The notes beneath the pieces were generated by a model, which was not told the DNA's origin, did not search any database, and worked only from the letters and a program-made list of their open reading frames with translations. This document shows, in pieces, positions 39,901 to 52,190 of a stretch of 64,000 bases of DNA (within the stretch, counting starts at the first letter, position 1; the number at the start of each line of letters is the position of its first letter). The stretch spans positions 501,059 through 565,058 of the forward strand of contig WBMV01004463.1 of assembly GCA_013396655.1 (NCBI GenBank). The letters run 5' to 3'. A program made the position numbers and the translations under genes. The stretch is from Campylorhamphus procurvoides. Taxonomy: Eukaryota > Chordata > Aves > Passeriformes > Dendrocolaptidae.

Positions 39901-42661
39901 TGAAAATGGAATTGAAATATTCTGTAAGAAAGACAAAGGAATGGCTGCACTTCCCTAGTATATTTTAATATCTCCTTAGGTAACAAAACATGGGCATTCA
40001 GGCTGTGCTGATATTGATGCTGGTGTTGTGCAAAGACTACAATAAACCTATATAGATGAGGAGCACAGTATGTTATAACAAGAATGTCCATTAGCAGGGA
40101 GTGAAATCTGGTGAGTTTTCTATGTTTTGAAATATTTTTGGTTTATTTTGAAACAATGTGAAGGGACAGGATCATTCTAGTTTCTTAAGAGACTAAGGGT
40201 TTGATTATTTGTGGTCATTTCAGGTAGTGATTTTTAGCTGTAAGAGATCTGAAGTGTTTGCTAGTCAAAGACTTCAGATTAAAATGTTCAGCACTAGAAT
40301 TTGCCACTTGAAGCAGGTCAGCTTAATTAAATAATTATGGCCCTAATAGCTCTGTAGACATTTAGAAAATTGTGACTCCAGAGTTTTATGTTTTTCTAAA
40401 TCCTGCATTGAAATGTTGCATTAAATTTGCACAATGAGCTTTGAAAATGTGTATTCAGTAGGATTGGATAAATGATGCATTGAAGATGATTTCTTAAGGC
40501 ACTGCAGAAGCCTTTTTCTTGGTCTTGGAAAAGGAAAGCTTATTTATTTATTTAGTCAACACTGAGGCTGTCAAGATGAAAGGAGGAAAAACAACCAAAC
40601 AAACACAAAACCTGAGGGTGCTCTGTTTCTTCTGTCCAAACACACACAGTAACAGAAACAAGTGCAAAACATTAATAAATCTAATCCAAAAGTCATTAGT
40701 CATCTGTGGTCACTGCATGAAAAAAAAAAAACTACATAGAAAAAATATCTTAGTGACATGAACAGCAAGTCCATCCAGAGGCTGCATAACAACAAGAATA
40801 ATGTCAATAGACATTAAGGGATTAAAACTCCCACCTAACCTCTACCATCTGCATGGGTTTGAATGTTTCCTTTAGTTTATTGAGTTCGAGGTCTGGTCTA
40901 CCTATTTGTTCTTTACAGATCTCAGGAGAAAATGTCTCTCTTAAACTCCATTATTGCCAGATTTGGGGCTTCTGTCAGAAATGCTGCAAGAACAAACAGT
41001 ATTAAAAAGATCCCATTTTGCCTCCAGCTAAACTTAGTGGGTGTCAAATCAAGTGATTTATTTATTTATAAAGCAAAAGCAGCTCAGTTTTCAAACCTCT
41101 AAGATTCATATTAGAGTGGGGAGGTGGAGAAGTTTGGAGACTGAGTTACCTGCTTGAGTTTTATTTTATTTAGCTTGGCTCCCCTATTAAATGTGACCCT
41201 GTGGCAGTTTATGGGCCCCACACGGGATACACTTTGAGTGAAAAATAGACCCATTTGGCCATAGTTCCAGGGAATGTTTCTTGAGAGTTTTACCCTGCTG
41301 AAAGCTTTATTGCTGCTATTGGTGTGAGAAGATACAAACTTTCAAATAAATTTACTCAATATTTACCTGTTTATTGTCTCTACTTAGGCTTTCTATGCAA
41401 TTCGAAACAAAGCTTCAATGGAAAAACAGAGATATTGCTCCTAGTTAACTTCTCATCACTGAGTGGTAATTTAGAAGCTCCTGCTATTAGGACAGCTATT
41501 TCAGAGTTTGATATTTTTTTTAATTTATTTTCCTTTTATTTTTTTCCCTAAAATTAAAAACAATATATAGGGTGAAAGATTCCACATATTTTATTGGACT
41601 AAAAAGATTTTTCACTTTTTACATGGGATCAAGCCTGTGTTTTCCAAAGTTTTTTTGTGGGAAGCCACAGAAGGCAAGATATCAATCTGGTGAGTGACAT
41701 ACCTTAAAAGCAGTAGGCTTAGCTACAAAATGAGCAAGGCTCAGACCTCGGTTGTGTTCATTCCAAATCCTGTAGTGAACCTTTGCCAGCTGCAAAAGGT
41801 AAGTTTAGGGCCAGCTGGCTATTTCACCTCTCTTTTCCAGTTTTGGGAAGGAAGAACATCCTGAAATGCTTCCACAACATTTTTATTTTTTCCGCAAAAC
41901 CATTTTTTCAGTGGGTTATTTTTTTAGAAAAATCTCATCCAAGTGTTCTAATAGTGATACAGGCACCCCAAATTGGAGGTACTTGCAGATCTTGGTCGCT
42001 ACCATTACATTCATGATATTAGATTCTTTGGTTTGGAAAAACGCTAAAATGTGGAGCAAAGAAAAAGGCAGAAATGCAAAGTTTTATTAGAAACTTTCAT
42101 TTGGTTGGGGTGGGAGGGTGGGTGTCTGTCTTTCACATCATAATGTTTGGAAAGCCACTTTGGTACTTTCCTGAACTGTAGCAACCCAGCCTTTTTGTTA
42201 TTGTCATTTTATCCATCTAAGGTAGATCCAAATATAATATCCAGTGTTCAACCTGCCACATTTTAATAAAGGATCATACAGGCTTGTGTGTTCATAAAAG
42301 AGTAACTCCTTTATGTTATTGTTAATGTAGCTTCTCCTGGAACATGTGCAATGTATTGATATTCTGTAGTTAATAGGCCATTCTTGCAGAATTCAATCTC
42401 GGGTGAAATAAATAAGTCATTATGGAATGGAAAAATTGTTTCTTCTAGAGGTCCAACTGACTCTGCTCATCCAAAAAGAAAAAGGACCATTACATTTGTC
42501 TTCTTGTGCTAGGCTGGCAGCTGCTGTGACAGAGAGGACCCCAGAAAGCCTATTTGCTTCCTGGTTGACACTTGACATTCTGATGTCCTGCACCAGGAGG
42601 ACAAATGCCCGAAGGAATGCAATCCACAGGCAAAGCTCCACTTGGCACTAAGACTTTTTTA
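36978..42661. other. Unique AT-rich noncoding DNA, 5.7 kb
   Basis: No gene is recognised. The longest frame, 131 codons at 37960-38355 on the plus strand, has no family resemblance, splice context or composition shift. A strong G-quadruplex motif at 42107-42122 is listed separately. Confidence 0.45.
42107..42122 (+). other. Canonical G-quadruplex motif with single-base loops
   Basis: The pattern is G4-T-G3-A-G3-T-G3, that is, four G runs separated by single bases on the plus strand. Single-nucleotide loops are known to give the most stable parallel quadruplexes. The surrounding DNA is AT-rich with no gene in sight, so a promoter role is not supported. Confidence 0.85.
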
Positions 42662-42766
42662 AGGTGAGACTGGATGTGGCATCAGTGCTGTGCTCTGGTA
42701 ATCACAGTGGTGTTGTGTCAAGGGTTGGACTTGAGGATCAACCCGGTTGATTCTATGATGATTCTT
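42662..42766 (+). mobile_element. CR1 LINE 3'-tail remnant, plus strand
   Basis: The tail wording aggtgagactggatgtggca, then ggtgttgtgtcaagggttgg, then ttgattctatgatgattct fits a CR1 3' terminus of a different subfamily from the 27.3 and 36.9 kb copies. It is 5'-truncated, diverged and noncoding. Confidence 0.75.
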
Positions 42767-45700
42767 CTTTTTCTTTCCCTGGACTTTTTCATCGTAGAAA
42801 CTGCTGAAAACCTTCTGTTGTCCTCTTACCAGGAGGCAGATGACAAGGGAGCTTCAGGGACATCCACTCCCCAGGCAACCCTGAAGTAATTCTGTAGCTG
42901 AAGTACTGGAGAATCTGCTGCATACGAAAAATCAGGGTCAGATTTCTCAACAGACCAAATTTGCCCAGCTGGAGTTCTCTACTGCCACGTTTACAACCTT
43001 TTGGGTTGACCTCTCCAGGTTTCTGCATCCAGCAAACTAATTTGTTGACAAGTGGTTTCGCAGTACAATGACTGCTACTTTTCATTGTTGTACAGTGAGG
43101 GGCAAAAGTGTTCCACACATCCCTTCTTAATTGATTCAGGCCCTCTGGGAAAAACAAGTGTTAGCCTCACTCTCCAAAAGTTCTGCAAAGGAGCGGCCTT
43201 CGCACTTTTTAGGAGTTCTAGAAAAATTAAAGCACCAAATGAGCAAACAAAGCTGGGAGAAGGAAAGCAAATTTAGGAAAGCAAGCCAGCTAGGATAATC
43301 TACACTTGCCTGGACTGCACATGCAATAGCTTTGTGGGATAAGCTCAGAAAAATCGATACTCCAAATGAAATATCATTGGAAAACTCTCCTCATTTCAGC
43401 TGTGGTCTCAGCGAGGAGCTGTAATGTATCTATGAATAATGTCTAGCTTCAATCTCTTTTACAGCCATTCCAAACAGATGAGCAATTTTTGAAAAGTTAC
43501 TGTTGAAGATGCACTTTTGCCTCTTCATCAAAACCATACAAAAATGAAATATATTGCAGTATTCATTGCAATGTATTACAAACGTTCGTGGTGATCCAGT
43601 ACAGATGCTTCTTTTTCTCTGTGGCACTGACCTTCAAAAGTGATGATGTGAAAAGCCCTAGATTTTATGACAGCTTAACTCAGAATACATTACGGCTTCT
43701 ATATTAATATATATTTGTTCTGCTGTAAACTTTGAATATGAAAAGAAACTCTGTACCTTGTACTCCACTATAAAGTTTAAATATTAAGAGAAAAAGGTTC
43801 ATGGAGCTATAAGTAGGGTTTAACAATATTTATGTGAAATGAATTTCCCTTTTTATCTTTCCCTACCACACAAATAGTTCTTTCTGGGTGTTTCATTGCG
43901 GCATTTATTAAGTGAATCTAATTATGAACAATGTAAAGGTCACCAGAGTAGCAATACACAGATCTGCATGACACAGCTATGTGGAGATATACTGGTCCTT
44001 TAATAGTTATATTTAAAAGCAAGATTCCAAGACAAAATGTGCATGAACAGCAGCTGTGAGAGTGGGCTGCCTGTGTCTGGAGCAAACTTTGTGATCCTGT
44101 CAGCTTGAGCCAAGCAAACTCTCACTGAAGGACATTTGCTGTCCAAGTCCCAGTGGTGAAGAGCTCCAGAGAATTTCAGCAATGATTCCCCTCCAGAGCC
44201 CCTGACAGTGTGGCCCTCACCCCCTCGAGGTGCTGCCTGAGTCCATCTGTTGCTAGCTCCAGACTTCCAAGCTCTCTTTCCACAACCAAGGGCTCTGGAA
44301 TCAGCCACTACTCTGACAAAGGAGAGACTGTAGTGGTTACTGCTAAAGGCATGCAGAGCTCTCCTGCCAGCTTTGGTGGTTCCCTGGAAAAGTAAAGAAA
44401 GATACAACAACCATTCCTGAGAGAAGGAGAACGCCTCTTTTGGAAACCATCATTTAAGTTTGTCAGCTTTGATGCTGCCACTGGCAGCATTTGATTGCCA
44501 GGAGGAGAGAAAAAGCTGAAGCAGAATGGATTACCAGGATTGACATTCATAGAATCATTCAGGGAGGGCATGATTTGGCCTCCAAATACACAGGTTTAAT
44601 TGAGTTGGGGTTCTTTGTGTAGCTTGATCTACATGTCTCCTTTGTGTGCATGTGTGTTGTTTTGCTCCTGTGTGTTGCAGGTCCATATCCTGTCAGGCAG
44701 GAATTTTGGCTTTGCTTCCATGGCTGATGCCCTGAGGCAGCTCTGGCTGAGAGAGTGCCCTCACCTCTGCAGGTGAGGTGTGACTGACAGCTGGCTGTGG
44801 TCAGGTCTGCTTCTGGACCATAGCTATGCTAAACAGAAAAACACCACCCAAATCCACGAATTCAGCTCACAGAGCAGGATTAGAGAGGTATGTCTGAAGA
44901 GCAGGTGGAGAGAGACCTGCAGAGGATACTCACTCCTCACCTAGGAATGTCTTTAGGAAAGAAAAAGTTTGTCTTTAGGGACACTAGAGAGATGTGACTC
45001 CAGAAATTGAGTGTGCTGTGATTAGCTCAGAGATTGATCACAAAGGCAAAGATGGCTCATGATGGATCAGGGAACCAGTCAGGAAGGAAACCTTTTCCTG
45101 CCTAGGATAATTACCACTCTCCTCTGCCTTATTCCTGTGTGGCAGTGCCCACAATTCCCCACCTCCTGGGGCAGATACATAGTCCCTCAGAAGGTAAGCA
45201 TTGCTCACAGATCCCACACTGTATGTAGGGTGGAAATAGTGAGCAGCAATGTGACTATGCAGCAAGTGCAGAGAGGGGCCTGGGGATCTGTAGGTTGTGA
45301 GGTCCATCATTTGGCTCATACTGGGTTGTGTCTCCAGCAGGTAGGATCAAAGCAGCAATTGCTGCTGGAATATGGCCCAGTCACAGATGCAAAGTAGCAC
45401 GGGATAATTTGTGAATCCCAGCATCCCATCGCAGAAGACACATCAGGGTGACTACATAAGAACCTGGAAAGTACAGTGATGCAGAAGTGACTGCTGAACT
45501 TCTGGGCACCACTAACAGTTTAGAAATATTATTTGTGACTCTAGGCTAGTCTTCTGGAATGGAGGGCCTTAGCTGTGCCTCTTCTGCTTTACAGATGGTT
45601 TTCAGTGCATCCCCCTTCCTTTGATGTAATAAATGTTGACCTGCCTTTATCAGTTGTGTCTATGGCAATACATTGGAACTTTCATATTATTCTCCTGTCT

Positions 45701-48269
45701 TGAACCAGTTCTGATACTTCTGTTGTACAGTCACTTTTGTGGCATTTCTATGAGCCATTCCAGCATATTCAATATGGACATAAGTTCAGCTTGTGCTCAA
45801 AACATTCAGCTGGGAGTAGTGCTGCTATGGGCAGTGTGATGCTGAGACTAAGCAAACCAGCTTGGAATCTATTACCTTCCACTCACTGCTGTCCTGCAAG
45901 TTTGCTTGGCTTCTAATTGTCTAAAAATGTGTGTGGGTTTACTTGCAGCTCCTTACACATGATCATTAGATATGCCTTCAAATTCCTGCAGCACTCAGTC
46001 TTTGGAGAGAGAGAGTACTAACGAGAAGTCAGCTCAGTTCTTTGGCACCTCATGTGTCTCTTAATGTGAAGTTATTAGAAGGGATAAAGGTGAAGATCAC
46101 TCATGAAATGAAGTACCTTACATGCATTTTAATACATACAAAGCATGCAAGTTTATGAAGATAACTAGTCCCTGTGAGAAGTAATAAATAAAACATACAT
46201 AGTGTCCTTTTCTGCTCAGGCTTAATAGCAACTTTAACTGTGTGTAAATCAGATTAATACCTTGTGCAAAGAAATGCATCTGGTGCTTTGTGTATGAAAC
46301 AGTGTAAGGAGAGGACATAAGATTCTTGTGTCTTTCAAATGTGCTTCCTTTCCCCAATGAGATTCTGAAATCTGGACTATGAGCAAGGACCAGATCCAAA
46401 AAAAAGGACTTTAGTGCCTGACACTCAAGAGAAGTGGAATTTAAGTTTTCCGGTCCAAAAGCAAAAATCCACACCACTTCTATTTAACTCATCACGTCTG
46501 TCCATTTCCCTGACCTCTAGATAACAGTACATATACAAGTTATTGCACACTTAATGGAAGTTACCTCTTCCCAGCTGAGGCATAACAACAGCTCCTTTTC
46601 TATAACAATGTACAATAAATCCTGAAAAGTTTTCAAGGAAACCTGATTAGTCTGCAGAATGGAAGATCATACCAACCATCAGCTGCTTTCTGTTGAGGAG
46701 ACAGTAATTTCCATATGAGGAAGGCAGTGACCTCCTACATTAACACAACAATGACCTCCTAACATCATCACAAGCAGTCACCTATTTTTAGCAATACTTA
46801 TTTAGGTTCCTAATAATCTGTTTTGTATCTGCCTAGTCATACCAGACTTTTGGCTGGATTAAGCTGAACTCAGCAGGTTGGTGTGTTCTTATGTCTGACT
46901 TTCATGTACATCCTTAAAATATTGATTGAGATCATACTAAATTTGACATCCCATCTGGGACAGCATGAAAATCACTAAAATGCTGTTGAGTTTTAAGAAA
47001 TGCCAAGCTCAACAGCAGTAGGTTTAAACAAAAGGCTGTAATTGTAGCTTTCATATCTGAGAGGGGAGAGGTCTTGCTCATGCTCTCCTTGTGTTACCTG
47101 TTCATGCAAGAGAATCTAAGAAAGGGATGGATATTGCAATCTATATTCCAAAGTAGTATGGAAAATCATTTATCAATACATATTTTTTTTAATGCCAACA
47201 AAAAGATTTGGCTGATGTGTGGGGCTGAGGGATATGAAAAGGCTATTTAGCTACAATCTACTGCAGAGAAAGTCTGTAAAAGTTGATTATAACACATTTT
47301 AGAGTACTTTGAAGTTTAGAGCACAGTGAAGAAAGTCTAAAATAACGCTGGAGAATCGTGGTCCAAGATTTAGGCAAAGGAAAATGAAAGAGGATAGCAC
47401 CTGTCAAGCAGCTATTGCTTTCAGAATTCCTGTGGAAATTGTTCCAGGGAGAGAGGGCTGAAACTGCTGAAGGAGTCATGTATTTCCTAGACCTGGAACA
47501 ACACTGTGTTATTAACCTTTGGCAGGGAAACTGTGAACACTAAAACGGTAAGCAGGGGGCAGGAACCCTGTCACTGTGGCTGAGGCAGCCAGGTGGGTGA
47601 TGGAGCATGGGCTGTGCCAGTCCCCAGGGGGAAACCAGGCCTGGGAAAGGAACATTTCTCTTTCTGCAGGCACAGCATTCAGCCAAAGGCTGGGCATTCT
47701 CCGTCCAGGCAGACACAGGTGGGACAGGACCAGCAGCAGGGACACCCAAGCCAAGCTTTTCTAAACGACACAGGGAAAGGCAGAAAACATGAGTCAAGAT
47801 TTTTTATGGAGACCAGTGAGCAGAATCCCTGAGTAAAGCAAACCAAAAAAGCCCGATAAAGGGAGCACCTTCCCAGAAGTGCTTATAGGTAAAGTTTCTC
47901 AGGGGTCACAGAAAAAAAGGATAGGAAAGGTAGCAAATGTATGTACCCAAGGAACAAACCATAATAAAAATTATCTATTGGAGCTGAAGGGGTGGTGGGG
48001 ACAGCAGGATAAGCAGCAAGGAGTCTCTGTGTAGAGCACAGGATTGCTGGGTGGGAAGCAGGGAGGAAGCAGCCCCATCCCAGAGGAGCTTTGGGCCAAG
48101 AGGTTTTACACAGGGTTTGCAGCAACTCAGGGAGCTGCTGAGGGCTCTGAAATGAGTCCTGCAGAAAGGACTCATTGCCAATGCTAGCTTTCTGAAGGCA
48201 AGCTTCAATGTGTTTAAACTCTCTCTGGTGTTTATTGCGAAGTACTCCAGAAGGAACAGACATCAGCAA
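42767..48269. other. Unique noncoding DNA, 5.5 kb
   Basis: No gene is recognised. Frames reach 136 codons (minus strand, 44410-44000) without recognisable motifs. A perfect 16-base palindrome, agcagcaattgctgct, lies at 45351-45366. An imperfect two-copy repeat of about 24 bases lies at 46728-46777. The segment 47500-48270 is somewhat richer in G+C and has overlapping frames on both strands. Confidence 0.45.
46728..46777. repeat. Imperfect two-copy direct repeat, about 24 bp period
   Basis: The string tgacctccta occurs at 46728-46737 and again at 46752-46761, and the following bases are also similar. Each copy begins with TGACCT, the reverse complement of the AGGTCA nuclear-receptor half-site. 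Binding is not implied by this alone. Confidence 0.6.
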
Positions 48270-48420
48270 ATCTGCTGACAGGGACCAGGAGGATCTAATA
48301 AACCTTAATTGCCCTTGCCATAATTAGCTCACCTGGGGCCACCACCCACACCTGCACATGGGCCCTGTGGCTTCTATTTAAGACCCTTGGGGGGGTTTAA
48401 TCTTTTTCTAAGTTGTGCTG
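48270..48420 (+). promoter_or_regulatory. Promoter-like or LTR-like patch (tentative)
   Basis: TAATTG- and TAATTA-type cores (about 48305-48330) are followed by a C-rich CACC stretch and then a TATA-like tctatttaagac at about 48374-48385. The order and spacing resemble a compact promoter or the U3/R part of an LTR. I cannot assign it to a family, and no gene starts just downstream. Confidence 0.25.
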
Positions 48421-51400
48421 TAAGTGTACTTGTGGCTGGAGGGATGCATGTCACCCCATGGCAAGTGCACAAAAGGATGGGGGGAGATGGTTTTTGTATT
48501 CACTCATTTTTTTATCATTTGGTGACCATGTGGTGGAAAGCCTGGTTCTTTCACAAACAAAATACTTTCATCCTGAGTTTCATATAAAGGCTTAAAGTCT
48601 GAGAACACTGAGAGAAAACAAGAAACTTGTAGTTGCTCTTAAAAACGAATAGTGTCGTATGATCTCAACAAGTAGGAGTGCAATAGCAGAGTCAGTCTTT
48701 CAGGAAATGCACAGTATGCTGATAGTCAAAGTCAGCCCCCTGGAGTTCAAGGGGAGTCCTCCCTTCCAGCTGCTGTAACTGGGAAGGTGAGAGGTGAGTA
48801 TGAGCAGTGCAACTCAGATTGTAGTGGAAATGTTTATCCTTGTTGGTGATGTGATCCAGCTTATGCAGAGTTGGAACTGTATAATGCTTGGAGAAAACAG
48901 CCTGGGGTACTGTGTGGTTTTTGGCAGGTGTATTTCCCAGCTTGTCATGCCTGCCTTGGCAAGAGTGTCTGGACAATCTCCGATGCTGCATCATGGTCCT
49001 GGATTCCTCTCTAGCATGGGTGAAGGCAGGAAGGGGGAAAGTTTTCTGGAAGTGTCCCTCCTCTGGGCGTTCAGGTGCTCCTGCAGCTCCAGCTGCTGAG
49101 GTGTTTAGTGGTCCAAGCAGAGCCCTCTTGGTGCTGGGTCTACACTTCTCTTTTGCCTTTTGACAGCTTCAGCAGCCACAGCAGCCTGCACTTAATGGAG
49201 CAGCAAGGGAGATTTCAGTGCTGCTTTGTGACAGTAACTAAAGCAGTTCAGGGGCCTTTTCCTGACTTTCTTTTACCTACATCGCTGAGGGGGAAATGTA
49301 TTCCATACAAACATGGGGTAAATGCTTTGAACTCCCATGTAGCACACAGGTTCTCTGTTGTCAGTACATATTAGACTCTGATGAGTGTAATGATGACTGT
49401 GGCAATGTGTGCAGTGAGAATACAGCTTTGTTGTCACCAGCATTACTGCTCTTAAGCTTAAATATTTGTGAGATGTCTTGTTATGTTCTGTCACTGATTC
49501 ATGATTAATTGACTCTGGAGAATAGCACTGGGCACATGAACATGCTTACAGGCTGATGCCAATAGTAGCACCTTTCACTGCAGTTTACAATCAATACATT
49601 CCATATTTCCATTTTTCTTATCTTCTCCTTGAGGGTTTTGATAATTCTGCTTCATCCAATTCCCTGTTCCTGAGGTGAGACAAGCAGCTGCAATTCTGCA
49701 GCTATTGGTTTTCATCTGTCCTTCCACCTGTTTCCAGGGGACCCATTAAAAGCTAATAAAATTTTCCTGGCTCTGGCCTTGTTAAAAGAATGGAGTCAGC
49801 TCAATATGTCAGAAAGCAGGGTCTTGCTGGGCACAGTCACTGTCCTCTCTCTTCTTCAGAGCTGCTTTCCTTGGACAGGCAGGCTGTCAGCTGCAGAGAC
49901 CTGCTGTCTTGCTGCCATCGATCACATCCCAACCTGCTCTCAGTTTTTTGACACTTAATGTCTGAACTTTGACAAGACTAGACTGTCTTTTATGGGTGCA
50001 AAGTTCTATTTAGAGTAAAATTATGACCAGTGCAGCGTATGCCTGTAAAATCATTGTTCATTGAATCTTTTCAAGGAGTTCCAGAAATCTTTTGAGTTTC
50101 TAGGTTTGAATGTTTTAGGAGTGTACAACTGGAAAACGAGCTTCAGGTGACAATATTCTGAAATGTGGCATAACCTGATGCACTGCCAGAGATTAGTTTT
50201 ATGTCTTGGGTATACCTCTAAATTCAGGTGATCTCTGCAAGAATGCCTGCAGTCATTTAATCCTAAATCCCAAACAAATCCTATTAAACATAATGGAAAG
50301 TTCAAAAAGAACACAGCAGAAAAATATTAAGCAAGGCAGCATCCAGTCTGAATCATTATGAATTTTGACTAATCTCACTTGCCCTTCTCACTTGAATTTG
50401 TCACTTTTGTAAACATAGCCTTTGTAGACTTCAGTCAGTTTTAATTGAAAGCCAATGACAGTAAAGTACATTTCATACATTTTTAAAGATGTTCCTTAAA
50501 GCAACTGATTTTGCTTAATGACCTTTTTGTATTTCTTATGATAATGTAGCAAATATGAATCTCTGCTTTAGAAAAAGCCATTGTAGGGGGTGGGCTGAAA
50601 GAACAGTATGTCTTCAAAATGACCTGTTTTCAGGAATCACTAGGCAATTTGTCAGAATGAGAGATTTAACTAACAGAGACTGAATTTTAAAATAACTATG
50701 TAAATGAAATAATTTCAATCTCTTTTGAAGACAGGTAAAGCAAACTTCAGAGCATGCTACAAGGATTTGATGTCCTCCCAGCCACTAAAATAAATTACTT
50801 TTAGTCTCAATGATAAAATCATGTAAATCAGCACAGTTTGTACAGCAATCAATCAACAGTTCCCTATTGCCAAGTGAAGTGGTATGTTTCTGTCACTGAT
50901 GTATGGCTGATTGGAGAAAGACAGTCTTTAAAGCAAGGAGTAAGATTAGGATCTGTTGAGACAATTGCTACCTACTTCGATAATAAGTTAAAATCCTTTT
51001 CAGGACTACAGGATCTTGATAGCCTGTCCTGTCTAGCTGTCCTTGGATACAGGGGAGCTTCTCATCTGAGCTTCAGACTGACCAAGACTTCCCTGCAGTG
51101 TCTTCCCTTCCTCTGCTGATATGAGACACAGACCACTGGTTTCAGGTGCAATCTCTTTGAAAGGGTATGCTGGACACCAGTCCAAAGTGAGATCATTCCC
51201 TAAGCAGAGGTGAAGTTTGGGTCTGCTCAGAGAAACAGACTTGATATCATATTATGGATCTTGGAACGTGGGAAATAACAGCTGCATGTACATCAGGTGA
51301 AATACATAAGATAGATGAGTAGTTGGAGGAGGAGAGAATTGGCTTTAACAGGTTATAAAGCAGGTGGAATATTTTTTTTCTTAAAGGCAAATCAAATAAA

Positions 51401-52029
51401 TAGAGGATGATGAAAGTTTTATATCCTATAAAGCATCATACTTCATAAAATATCACTCATTCTTACCTTAACTTTAGACTAAGCAGCAAAACCATAAGTT
51501 TGTACATGTGGGCCATAGCATAGCACACTTGCAAGGGATCATTAGGAGTCAGTGATCCTCAAACCCATTATCACCACATGGTTGGTTGTCATCAGGACTG
51601 GCTTCAAGATCTCACAATGGCCTTGCATTTCCATGCATTGATCTCTTTGGCGCTTTTATACAAAATGTCTTCACATAAAACGAAATTTTCAGGGTATGGC
51701 AGGCTTCATGCTGAGACTCACACATTGCTTTTTCCACTGATCAAGGCATTTTGCTTAAAGATTTTTCAGTTCTTAAAAGAAGAGTGGAAAGGAGGAGAAA
51801 AACCCCAAAACAACAAGAACAAGAACCTGTCCCCATGCTGCCAAGTGAAAAGACTGAATGGGCAAGAGGCTGGGAGGGGATGCAAGCAGGCAGATACCCC
51901 AAAGTGACCAAAAAGCTACTCCATGCTGTGTAAGGGCCATCTCAGCCATAAAATGGAGAGGAGAGAAGCTTAAGGAGTTTTGCTCTTGATCTGAGTGATC
52001 ATTAGTCTGTCCATAGGATGTGGTGAGTG
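48421..52029. other. Unique noncoding DNA, 3.6 kb
   Basis: No gene or named repeat is seen. Frames on both strands reach about 109 codons and overlap one another, without recognisable motifs. Confidence 0.45.
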
Positions 52030-52190
52030 AGTACTTTTGCATCTGGTCTTGTGTTGTTTCTTGGTTCTTTCACTTCTTATTTGCTTATTAAGCTATTTTT
52101 TATCTTGACCTTTGAGTTTTCTCTTATTCTTCATTTTCTTCTCCCCCTGTCCCGCTCAGGATGGGGAAGGGAATGGAGTTAGCACCCAAC
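52030..52190 (+). mobile_element. Possible 3' part of an avian endogenous retrovirus LTR
   Basis: A T-rich stretch runs into tattaagctattttttatc, then ttgacctttgagttttctc, then ttctccccctgtcccgctc. This order resembles the 3' end of an LTR family widespread in bird genomes. It is diverged and lacks a clear upstream part. No primer-binding site or retroviral reading frame follows it. The call rests on memory of the family. Confidence 0.45.

Noticed and set aside
44000..44410. 136-codon minus-strand frame
   Set aside because: It has no recognisable domain and overlaps frames on the other strand. Judged to be chance.
44548..44570. Short catagaatcattcag match to a CR1 tail
   Set aside because: Only about 15 bases match and the expected continuation is missing, so it is too short to call.
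45351..45366. 16-base perfect palindrome agcagcaattgctgct
   Set aside because: It is real, but one such palindrome is unremarkable in 64 kb. It is noted only within the block entry.
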